A DNA stretch of 64,000 nucleotides from Nocardioides potassii (GTDB lineage Bacteria > Actinomycetota > Actinomycetes > Propionibacteriales > Nocardioidaceae), in the NCBI RefSeq assembly GCF_021648885.1, contig NZ_JAKJHZ010000005.1, positions 310,001 through 374,000 on the forward strand, in the 5' to 3' direction. A program made the position numbers and the translations under genes. Numbering within the stretch: position 1 is the first letter of the stretch; each line of letters opens with the position of its first letter. Under the pieces are notes generated by a model, which had not been told where the DNA came from, made no database searches, and saw only the letters and a list, made by a program, of their open reading frames with translations. Positions 44,826 through 52,530 of this stretch are shown here, piece by piece.

Positions 44826-45401
44826 ATGGCACCCGTGAACTGGTTCCGGCCGCCGGCCGACGGCGATCCCGGCACGCTCAACGCCTGCTACGAGGCGCTC
44901 GACATCCACGTCGTGCGCGGGCGGGCCGACGACGTCGCCGCGACCGTCGGCGGGCAGGAGCGGACCTTCGCCTGGCTGCTCACCGAGGTCGCCGCCTGCG
45001 CCGGGGTGCTGCGCGCCTTCGGCGTCGGTCTCGGCGACCGGGTCGTGGTGGGCGAGCTGTCGCCGGAGCACCACCTGGTGGTGCCGCTCGCGGTGGCTCG
45101 CGTCGGTGCGTTGGCGGCGTACGACGACTCGGCGGGCGCCGAGGGCAAGGTGCGCGTCGACGCCTCGGGCTTCGCGGTCGACGGCGACGAGGTGCCGTGG
45201 GACGTCGCGATGCGGGCCGGGCGGACCGACCCGGCGGGCTGTGCCGACGTCCCGGGCGACTCTGTGCTGGCGACCCACGGCGACGACGTGCTGACCCTGC
45301 TCGAGGCCGTGGGCGAGGCCGGCCACCCCGCGAGCGCGCCGGACGGCGCCGCCCTCGTCGAGGTCGGCGGCGTGAGGTTCTGGGTGTTCGGCACGCCCTG
45401 A
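44826..45401 (+). CDS. Truncated acyl-CoA-synthetase-like protein
   Basis: The 191-residue protein looks like the N-terminal domain of AMP-forming acetyl/propionyl-CoA synthetases: N-A-C-Y-E-A-L-D-I-H-V near residue 18, then L-R-A-F-G-V-G-L-G-D-R-V-V-V-G and L-A-V-A-R-V-G-A-L. It then diverges and stops. The adenylate-forming T-S/T-G-T-T/S-G-x-P-K loop and the C-terminal lid are absent, so it should not activate acids. It may be a remnant or a binding protein. It sits 16 bases after the M1 gene and before dxr. Confidence 0.65.
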   Translation: MAPVNWFRPPADGDPGTLNACYEALDIHVVRGRADDVAATVGGQERTFAWLLTEVAACAGVLRAFGVGLGDRVVVGELSPEHHLVVPLAVARVGALAAYDDSAGAEGKVRVDASGFAVDGDEVPWDVAMRAGRTDPAGCADVPGDSVLATHGDDVLTLLEAVGEAGHPASAPDGAALVEVGGVRFWVFGTP

Positions 45402-45434
45402 GCCCGCCGCCGCCCACCTGACACACTGGCGCCC

Positions 45435-46541
45435 GTGACCGCCCGCGACATCGTGATCCTCGGCTCGACCGGCTCCATCGGCACGCAGGCGCTCGACCTC
45501 GTCCGCGCGAACCCCGACCGGTTCCGGGTCGTCGGGCTGACCGCGGGTGGCTCCAACGAGGAGCTGTTCGACGCACAGGTGGCCGAGTTCGCGCCCGCCT
45601 TCTCCGGGCTGGGGGAGGAGGCGTCCACCGAGGCCGCGGCGCGCGCGTGCGACGTGGTCCTCAACGGCATCACCGGTGCCGTCGGGCTCCGGCCCACGCT
45701 GGCCGCGCTCGACGCCGGCAACACGCTCGCGCTGGCCAACAAGGAGTCGCTCATCATGGGCGGCTCCCTCGTCACCGACCGCGCGAAGCCGGGGCAGGTC
45801 GTGCCGGTCGACTCCGAGCACTCGGCGCTGGCGCAGTGCCTGCGCGCGGGCTCGCACGGCGACGTACGGCGACTCGTGCTGACCGCGTCCGGCGGGCCGT
45901 TCCGCGGGCGCACCCGAGACGACCTCGCCTCGGTCACGGTCGAGGAGGCGCTGCAGCACCCCACGTGGTCGATGGGACCGGTCATCACCATCAACTCGGC
46001 GACGCTGGTCAACAAGGGCCTCGAGGTCATCGAGGCGCACCTGCTCTTCGACATCCCGTTCGACCGGATCGACGTCGTCGTCCACCCGACCAGCGACGTG
46101 CACTCGATGGTCGAGTTCGTCGACGGCTCGACGATCGTCCAGGCCAGCCCGCCGACGATGATGATCCCGATCGCGCTGGGCCTCGCGTGGCCCGACCGCG
46201 TGCCCGACGCGGCTCCGGCCTACGACTGGACGACCGCCCGCAGCTGGGAGTTCTTCCCACTCGACGACGACGCGTTCCCGGCCGTGTCGCTGGCGCGCAC
46301 CGCGGGTGGGCTCGGCGGCACGGCGCCGGCGGTCTACAACGCGGCCAACGAGGAGTGCGTCGAGGCGTTCCGCACCGGCCGGCTCCGGTTCGTGGACATC
46401 ATCCCCACGGTTGCCGGTGTCCTCGACACCCACGACGTACGATCGGGGGAGCACCTCACCGTGGACGACGTCCTCGCCGCCGATGCCTGGGCGCGCGCGG
46501 AGGCGGCGGCCCTGATCGCCCAGAAGGACGCCCCTGCATGA
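45435..46541 (+). CDS. dxr: 1-Deoxy-D-xylulose-5-phosphate reductoisomerase
   Basis: The 368-residue protein starts with the NADPH-binding G-S-T-G-S-I-G loop, then L-A-N-K-E-S-L near 100 and P-V-D-S-E-H-S-A near 120 with metal-binding Asp/Glu, and ends in the C-terminal helical domain. It makes methylerythritol phosphate in the non-mevalonate isoprenoid pathway; ispG, further along, is in the same pathway. CACACT at 45422-45427 lies seven bases ahead of the GTG. rseP overlaps by four bases. Confidence 0.96.
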   Translation: MTARDIVILGSTGSIGTQALDLVRANPDRFRVVGLTAGGSNEELFDAQVAEFAPAFSGLGEEASTEAAARACDVVLNGITGAVGLRPTLAALDAGNTLALANKESLIMGGSLVTDRAKPGQVVPVDSEHSALAQCLRAGSHGDVRRLVLTASGGPFRGRTRDDLASVTVEEALQHPTWSMGPVITINSATLVNKGLEVIEAHLLFDIPFDRIDVVVHPTSDVHSMVEFVDGSTIVQASPPTMMIPIALGLAWPDRVPDAAPAYDWTTARSWEFFPLDDDAFPAVSLARTAGGLGGTAPAVYNAANEECVEAFRTGRLRFVDIIPTVAGVLDTHDVRSGEHLTVDDVLAADAWARAEAAALIAQKDAPA

Positions 46542-47884
46542 CCGCCTTGCTCTACACCCTGGGTGTCCTCGCCTTCGTCGTCGCCATCCTCGCCTCGATC
46601 GGCCTCCACGAGTTCGGCCACCTCGTCCCGGCGAAGAAGTTCGGCTGCAAGGTGCCGCAGTGGTTCATCGGTTTCGGCCCCACCGTGTGGAGCAAGCAGA
46701 TCGGCGACACCGAGTACGGCGTCAAGGCGATTCCGCTCGGCGGCTACGTCAAGATCGTCGGCATGCTCCCGCCCGGGGCGCAGGACCTCGTCGAGGAGAC
46801 GACGTACGACGAGGACGGCGAGCCGGTCTACAAGGTGCGGCGCTCCAACACCGGGCTCTTCACCCAGCTGATCTCCGACGCCCGCGCGGCCGAGTGGGAG
46901 TACGTCAAGCAGCACGACACCGACCGGCTCTTCTACCGCCTCGCGTGGTGGAAGAAGGTGATCGTCATGGCGGGCGGCCCGATGGTCAACATCGCCATCG
47001 CGTTCTCGCTCTTCACGGTGCTCTTCTGGACCTACGGCAACCCGCGCGACCAGGTCGTCGAGCCGACCGTCGCCGACGTGCCGGCCTGCGTGATCCCCGT
47101 CGCGGACGCCGGCCGCGCGTGCACGGAGGACGACCCGGAGTCCCCGGCCGCGAAGGCCGGCATCGAGCCCGGCGACGTGATCGTGAGCTTCAACGGCACG
47201 CCGTTCACCGACTGGGACCGGTTCCAGGCGCAGATCCGCGACAACGCCGACGGTGACGCCGTCATCCAGGTCCGCCGCGACGGCCGACTGCTCACGCTGG
47301 AGACGAACACCACCGTGACGCTGCGGCAGACGTCGCTGGAGAGCGACCAGCTGACCGAGGTCGGCTTCCTCGGCGTGCAGCCCGAGGTCAGCCTCGCGAC
47401 CGGCGGCCCGCTCTACACGCTCGAGCAGATGGAGACCATGACCGTCGAGACGGTCCAGGCGCTCGGCCAGCTGCCCGTCAAGGTCTGGGACGTGGGCCGC
47501 GCGATCGTGGGGCTGCAGGAGCGCGACCCCGAGAGCCCGGTCTCCATCGTCGGCGGCGGCCGCTTCGCCGGCGAGGCCGCGGCGAGCGACGCCTTCCCGA
47601 TGACCGAGAAGCTCGTCACGCTGCTCTTCCTCGTCGCGAGCTTCAACTTCTTCATCGGCATGTTCAACTTCGTGCCGCTCCTGCCCCTCGACGGCGGCCA
47701 CATCGCCGGCGCGCTCTACGAGGGCCTCAAGCGCGGGGTGGCACGCCTCCGCGGCCGTCCCGACCCCGGGCACGTCGACGTCGCCAAGCTGCTCCCCGTG
47801 GCGTACGTCGTCGGGCTCGCGATGCTGGTGATGGGCGTCGTGCTGATCGTCGCCGACCTCGTCGTACCCCTGCACCTGAGCTGA
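46538..47884 (+). CDS. M50 family site-2 protease (RIP, RseP/Rip1-like)
   Basis: The 448-residue membrane protease has H-E-F-G-H at residues 24-28 in the first transmembrane helix, a PDZ domain near 190-270 (A-G-I-E-P-G-D-V-I), and L-P-L-D-G-G-H near 385 giving the third zinc ligand. Such proteases cleave anti-sigma factors or other membrane proteins inside the bilayer (Rip1 in mycobacteria). The frame upstream is an alternative frame of dxr; this ATG overlaps the dxr stop. The dxr-rip-ispG order is the actinobacterial one. Confidence 0.94.
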   Translation: MTALLYTLGVLAFVVAILASIGLHEFGHLVPAKKFGCKVPQWFIGFGPTVWSKQIGDTEYGVKAIPLGGYVKIVGMLPPGAQDLVEETTYDEDGEPVYKVRRSNTGLFTQLISDARAAEWEYVKQHDTDRLFYRLAWWKKVIVMAGGPMVNIAIAFSLFTVLFWTYGNPRDQVVEPTVADVPACVIPVADAGRACTEDDPESPAAKAGIEPGDVIVSFNGTPFTDWDRFQAQIRDNADGDAVIQVRRDGRLLTLETNTTVTLRQTSLESDQLTEVGFLGVQPEVSLATGGPLYTLEQMETMTVETVQALGQLPVKVWDVGRAIVGLQERDPESPVSIVGGGRFAGEAAASDAFPMTEKLVTLLFLVASFNFFIGMFNFVPLLPLDGGHIAGALYEGLKRGVARLRGRPDPGHVDVAKLLPVAYVVGLAMLVMGVVLIVADLVVPLHLS

Positions 47885-47931
47885 CCCTCCTCCGCACCCT
47901 CGCCGACTCGGGGGAGCGGGGGTCGCCCTCC

Positions 47932-47937
47932 TAGACT
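47932..47937 (+). promoter_or_regulatory. -10 element, leaderless promoter of ispG
   Basis: TAGACT is followed by six bases and the ATG at 47944, which makes that ATG the likely start instead of the GTG at 47938. Confidence 0.55.
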
Positions 47938-47943
47938 GTGGCC

Positions 47944-49095
<1,152 letters not shown>

Positions 49096-49156
49096 CCACT
49101 GCTCGCCGGCCTCTGAGGAATCTCTCGGGTGGAGGCCACCGTCTCGGTCTCGTGAG

Positions 49157-49162
49157 TAGGCT
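49157..49162 (+). promoter_or_regulatory. -10 element, leaderless promoter of the DUF4081-GNAT gene
   Basis: TAGGCT is followed by six bases and the GTG at 49169. Confidence 0.5.
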
Positions 49163-49168
49163 CCGAGG

Positions 49169-50026
49169 GTGCTGAGGACCCGCGGGCTAGGACAGGTGCG
49201 CGTGCTGGGCCCGGGCGACCGGGACAGCTTCGTGGCGCTCGCGGAGCAGGACCCGGTGGTCAACGTCTTCGCCGACTACCGCGCCCGCCTCACCAACCTC
49301 GACGAGCGCTGGCTCGGCGGCCAGGTGTGGGGGCGGTTCGAGGACGACCGGCTCGTCGCCGGCTGCCACCTCGGCGCCAACCTCGTACCGGTGCAGTGCA
49401 CGCCCGAAGACGTCGACGCGTTCGCCGACGCCGCGCTGCGTCGCCGCAACAGCGTCGGCACGATCGTCGGTCCGAGCGACGTCGTGGCGTCGCTGTGGCA
49501 GGTCCTCGAGCCCCGGTGGGCCCGGCCACGCGAGATCCGCGCGCGGCAGCCGCACCTCCAGATGGACCGGCCCTCGAGCATCGCGGGCGACCCGCAGGTG
49601 CGGGTCACGACGCCCGCCGACCTCGAGGTCCTCTACCCGGCCTGCGTGGCGATGTACACCGAGGAGGTCGGCGTCTCGCCCGAGAACGACGCGGGCGGCG
49701 GCGACCTCTACCGGGCGCGGATCCGCCAGCTCATCGGCCGTGGCTGGTCGATGGCCAGCTTCGACGACGCGGGTGTGGTGTTCAAGGCCGAGGTCGCGTG
49801 CGCGACGCCGTACGCGGCCCAGGTGCAGGGCGTCTGGGTGCGGCCCGACCGTCGGGGCGAGGGACTCAGCGTGTCGGGGATGGCCGCGGTGGTCGACCAC
49901 GTCCTGGGGACCGGCATGGCGCCAGTCGTCTCGCTCTACGTCAACGAGTGGAACGAGCCCGCCCGCGCGGCCTACGCCCGGGTCGGGTTCGTGCAGACCG
50001 CGACCTTCGCCACGATGATGTTCTGA
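49169..50026 (+). CDS. DUF4081 plus GNAT acetyltransferase
   Basis: The 285-residue protein has an N-terminal DUF4081 half (L-G-P-G-D-R-D-S-F-V-A-L-A) and a C-terminal GNAT half with V-W-V-R-P-D-R-R-G-E-G-L-S-V-S-G-M motif A and Y-V-N-E-W-N-E-P-A-R-A-A-Y-A-R-V-G-F. This architecture is conserved next to ispG in mycobacteria and relatives. The substrate is unknown. A TAGGCT element lies six bases before the GTG. Confidence 0.88.
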   Translation: MLRTRGLGQVRVLGPGDRDSFVALAEQDPVVNVFADYRARLTNLDERWLGGQVWGRFEDDRLVAGCHLGANLVPVQCTPEDVDAFADAALRRRNSVGTIVGPSDVVASLWQVLEPRWARPREIRARQPHLQMDRPSSIAGDPQVRVTTPADLEVLYPACVAMYTEEVGVSPENDAGGGDLYRARIRQLIGRGWSMASFDDAGVVFKAEVACATPYAAQVQGVWVRPDRRGEGLSVSGMAAVVDHVLGTGMAPVVSLYVNEWNEPARAAYARVGFVQTATFATMMF

Positions 50027-50098
50027 AACCGGTTCCTCATCCCGTGTATCAGCACGGCGGTGGGACACACCTGTAGTGACATGGGGACAATGGTCACC

Positions 50099-50692
50099 AT
50101 GTCGGAGAACCGGAGGGCTGAGGGGCAGCTCGATCAGTCACCGTGGAACAGGGCCAGCGAGGCGTTCATCGCGTGGAGGTCGGGGGACCCCACCGCCGTG
50201 GACGAGCTGGTCGCCACGATGACACCGGTCCTCTGGCACGTGGTGAGGGCGTACGGGCACGACCGTCAGGCGTCGGAGGACGTCATCCAGGGGACGTGGC
50301 TCGGGTTCGTGCGCCTGCACCAGACCATCGAGGACCCCAAGGCGGTCGCGTCCTGGCTGATCACCTCAGCCAGGCGCGGCGCTGCCGCCCATGCCAGGAC
50401 CGCGCGACGTGCGGCCCCGGTGCAGGACGAGACCCTGCACGACGCGCTCCCGGACGAGGAGCCGGCGGAGGAGACCGCCCTGCGTGACGACGAGGCGTCA
50501 CGGCTGTGGGGAGCCGTGGCGTCCGTCGACGAACGCTGCCGCAAGCTGCTGCGGGTCGTCGCCTTCCTGGACCGGCCCGACTACCACTCCCTGAGCCAGG
50601 ACCTCGACATGCCCGTCGGGAGCATCGGACCCACGCGGGCCCGCTGCCTGGCGAAGGTCCGGACCGCACTGACGAAAGGAGGCGGGCGATGA
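50099..50692 (+). CDS. Sigma-70 family (ECF-like) RNA polymerase sigma factor
   Basis: From the ATG at 50099 the protein has 197 residues. Region 2 lies around W-R-S-G-D-P-T-A-V-D-E-L to H-D-R-Q-A-S-E-D-V-I-Q-G-T-W-L-G-F (about 20-75). A Glu/Asp-rich linker follows, then a region 4 helix-turn-helix around E-R-C-R-K-L-L-R-V-V-A to S-L-S-Q-D-L-D-M-P-V-G-S-I-G (about 130-170). GACAAT at 50086-50091 is seven bases ahead of the ATG; in-frame ATGs at 50060 and 50090 are less likely. The gene overlaps the next by four bases and begins the protease island. Confidence 0.85.
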   Translation: MSENRRAEGQLDQSPWNRASEAFIAWRSGDPTAVDELVATMTPVLWHVVRAYGHDRQASEDVIQGTWLGFVRLHQTIEDPKAVASWLITSARRGAAAHARTARRAAPVQDETLHDALPDEEPAEETALRDDEASRLWGAVASVDERCRKLLRVVAFLDRPDYHSLSQDLDMPVGSIGPTRARCLAKVRTALTKGGGR

Positions 50693-51168
50693 CCGACCGG
50701 GATGCCGACGACACCGCGCAGGACCTCGCTCTCCTCGAGGAGCTGCGCACGATGTGGGTGACCTACGACCCGCCGCCGCCCGACCTGACCGCGACGATGA
50801 TCGCCGCGGTGGCCGCCGCCGGCCTGGACGACGAGTGGGAGATGCTCACGCTGGTCAGCGACTCCGCCGACGGCCCGGTCGCGCAGGTGCGCGGCCTGAG
50901 CACGTCCCGCGTCCTCTACTTCAATGCCGCGGCCGGCTGGTCGCTCGAGGCCGAGATCGACGGCACCGACGTCAAGGGCCAGCTGCTGGACCACCCCGGC
51001 GACATGGATTCGGTCGAGGTCGCGCTGGAGACGCGCGACGGCGCGTCCTGGACGACCGGCGTCGACGAGGTCGGCTTCTTCGCCCTCACCGCCACGCCCA
51101 CCGGATCGGTGCGCTTCGCGGTCACGATCGGCGGGCGGGTCGCCCGCAGCCGCTGGCTCGACGTCTGA
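50689..51168 (+). CDS. Sigma-coupled small protein, candidate regulator
   Basis: The 159-residue protein starts at an ATG that overlaps the sigma stop. An acidic helical N-terminus (residues 1-45, with D-L-A-L-L-E-E-L-R-T-M-W and the short stretch P-P-P-P-D-L) is followed by about 100 residues of alternating beta strands (E-W-E-M-L-T-L-V, V-A-Q-V-R-G-L, V-E-V-A-L-E-T-R-D and V-R-F-A-V-T-I-G-G), resembling a transthyretin or carboxypeptidase-regulatory sandwich. There are no membrane helices or Cys. I do not recognise a family. Its position suggests an anti-sigma or adaptor, possibly a protease target. Confidence 0.7.
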   Translation: MTDRDADDTAQDLALLEELRTMWVTYDPPPPDLTATMIAAVAAAGLDDEWEMLTLVSDSADGPVAQVRGLSTSRVLYFNAAAGWSLEAEIDGTDVKGQLLDHPGDMDSVEVALETRDGASWTTGVDEVGFFALTATPTGSVRFAVTIGGRVARSRWLDV

Positions 51169-51175
51169 GGGCGTC

Positions 51176-52450
51176 TCACTCGAAGTCCGGGTGCAGCTCC
51201 AGGTGCGGTCCGACCACGGGGTCCGAGTCGGGGGTCGCCCCGGCCAGCACGGCGTCGCGCGCCTCCGCGGCCGTCGATCCGGTCTCGCTGATGTGGCGGG
51301 CGATCAGTCCTGCCACGACGGGGGCCGCGAACGACGTACCGCTCCAGCGGGCCAGTCCGGTGCTGAACACCCGTACGTCGCCCTTGCTCGGGCTCTCGTG
51401 GCACACGAAGGTGCCGTCGGGGAACGCGTTCACGAGGTTGCGGCCGAGCGTGAAGACGTCGGCCGAGACGCCGTAGTTGCTGAAGTCCGAGACCCGGCCG
51501 TCGCGATCGAGCGAGCCCACCCCGACAGCCCACGGGAACGCGGCCGGCCAGAACGGCGCCGCCCACGAGTCGTTGCCCGCGGCGGCGACCAGCACGCAGT
51601 CCCGTCGGCGCAGGCGGGTGCGGTGGAAGACCTCGAGCGCGATCGACGGCAGGTCGTCGCGGGTGCGGCAGCCGGCGGACAGGTTGATCACCTGCGGGTC
51701 GTGGCCGAGCGCCTCCTCGAGCTGCCCGACCAGGTCGGACTCCAGGATGCCGCCGCCCCCGATGCCGCCGACGGCGAAGCCCTCGACGAAGACCGCCGAC
51801 GTCGGTGCCATCGATCGCACGACGCCGGCGATGAACGTCCCGTGGCCGGCGTACGGCCGCAGCTCGGGGCCGTTCTCCTCGTCGTCGCCGGTGACGCCGT
51901 CGAGCCACGGCGTGCGCGGGTCGCTGCCCGACGGTGGGTTCCACCCGGTGTCGACGACCACGACGCTCACGGTGCGGCCGCGCTTCTGGGGAGCCAGGCG
52001 CGGCCACGGCTCGGTCAGGCCGGTCTCCTCCGGCTCGGTCGCCGGGCAGGCCGACCCTCCGCCGCCACCACCCGGGGCGACGTGGACCCAGTGGTCCGGT
52101 GACACGGCACCCCGGCGGAGCCCGGCGCGCTCGAGCAGGTCGAGCAGCTCCGGGACGGTCTCACCCCCCGGGCGCCGCGGCAGGACGTAGCGGACGAGCT
52201 GGCCGTCGAGCAGCTCGGCGTCCACCCGCGGCGACTCCTCGAGCACGCCCTTGTCGAGCTGGGCGACCGCGCGCTCGAAGTCGGCGGTGTCGTCGGACCG
52301 CATGAGGACGCGGTCGGGGTGGAACAGGTAGGTGAAGTCCGCCGGTGCCTCGGTGTCCCAGGCCACGCCACCGTCGTTGGCGGCTCGCAGGTCCCGGAGC
52401 TGGTCCGTCGTACGTCGTCGTGAGTCGTTGCCGATCTTCCAGTCGCTCAT
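51176..52450 (-). CDS. Cytosolic subtilisin-like (S8) protease
   Basis: The 424-residue protein has no signal peptide. An N-terminal domain of about 150 residues ends in a Gly-rich linker. The S8 core has Asp167 in V-V-V-V-D-T-G-W, His203 in Y-A-G-H-G-T-F-I-A-G-V-V, the oxyanion Asn293 in A-A-A-G-N-D and Ser373 in G-T-S-F-A-A-P-V-V-A-G. All four are intact. It may be a cytosolic or regulated protease that works with the TPR-CHAT protein encoded divergently. TAGCGT at 52457-52462 lies six bases before the ATG. Confidence 0.88.
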   Translation of the reverse strand: MSDWKIGNDSRRRTTDQLRDLRAANDGGVAWDTEAPADFTYLFHPDRVLMRSDDTADFERAVAQLDKGVLEESPRVDAELLDGQLVRYVLPRRPGGETVPELLDLLERAGLRRGAVSPDHWVHVAPGGGGGGSACPATEPEETGLTEPWPRLAPQKRGRTVSVVVVDTGWNPPSGSDPRTPWLDGVTGDDEENGPELRPYAGHGTFIAGVVRSMAPTSAVFVEGFAVGGIGGGGILESDLVGQLEEALGHDPQVINLSAGCRTRDDLPSIALEVFHRTRLRRRDCVLVAAAGNDSWAAPFWPAAFPWAVGVGSLDRDGRVSDFSNYGVSADVFTLGRNLVNAFPDGTFVCHESPSKGDVRVFSTGLARWSGTSFAAPVVAGLIARHISETGSTAAEARDAVLAGATPDSDPVVGPHLELHPDFE

Positions 52451-52456
52451 GGCGCG

Positions 52457-52462
52457 ACGCTA
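52457..52462 (-). promoter_or_regulatory. -10 element, leaderless promoter of the S8 protease
   Basis: Minus-strand TAGCGT is followed by six bases and the ATG at 52450. Confidence 0.55.
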
Positions 52463-52492
52463 GCGGCGCCGATCGCCTCGCGGGGTGGAATC

Positions 52493-52506
52493 CCGGCCAC
52501 GGCCGG
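52493..52506. promoter_or_regulatory. Palindrome in the divergent S8/CHAT promoter region
   Basis: CCGGCC-AC-GGCCGG sits at the centre of the 80-base gap between the two protease genes, where a shared operator could lie. Confidence 0.3.
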
Positions 52507-52518
52507 ATCCCGATCGGC

Positions 52519-52524
52519 GAGGAT
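52519..52524 (+). promoter_or_regulatory. Possible -10 element of the TPR-CHAT gene
   Basis: GAGGAT is followed by six bases and the GTG at 52531; the first base departs from TAnnnT. Confidence 0.35.
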
Positions 52525-52530
52525 GGAGCC

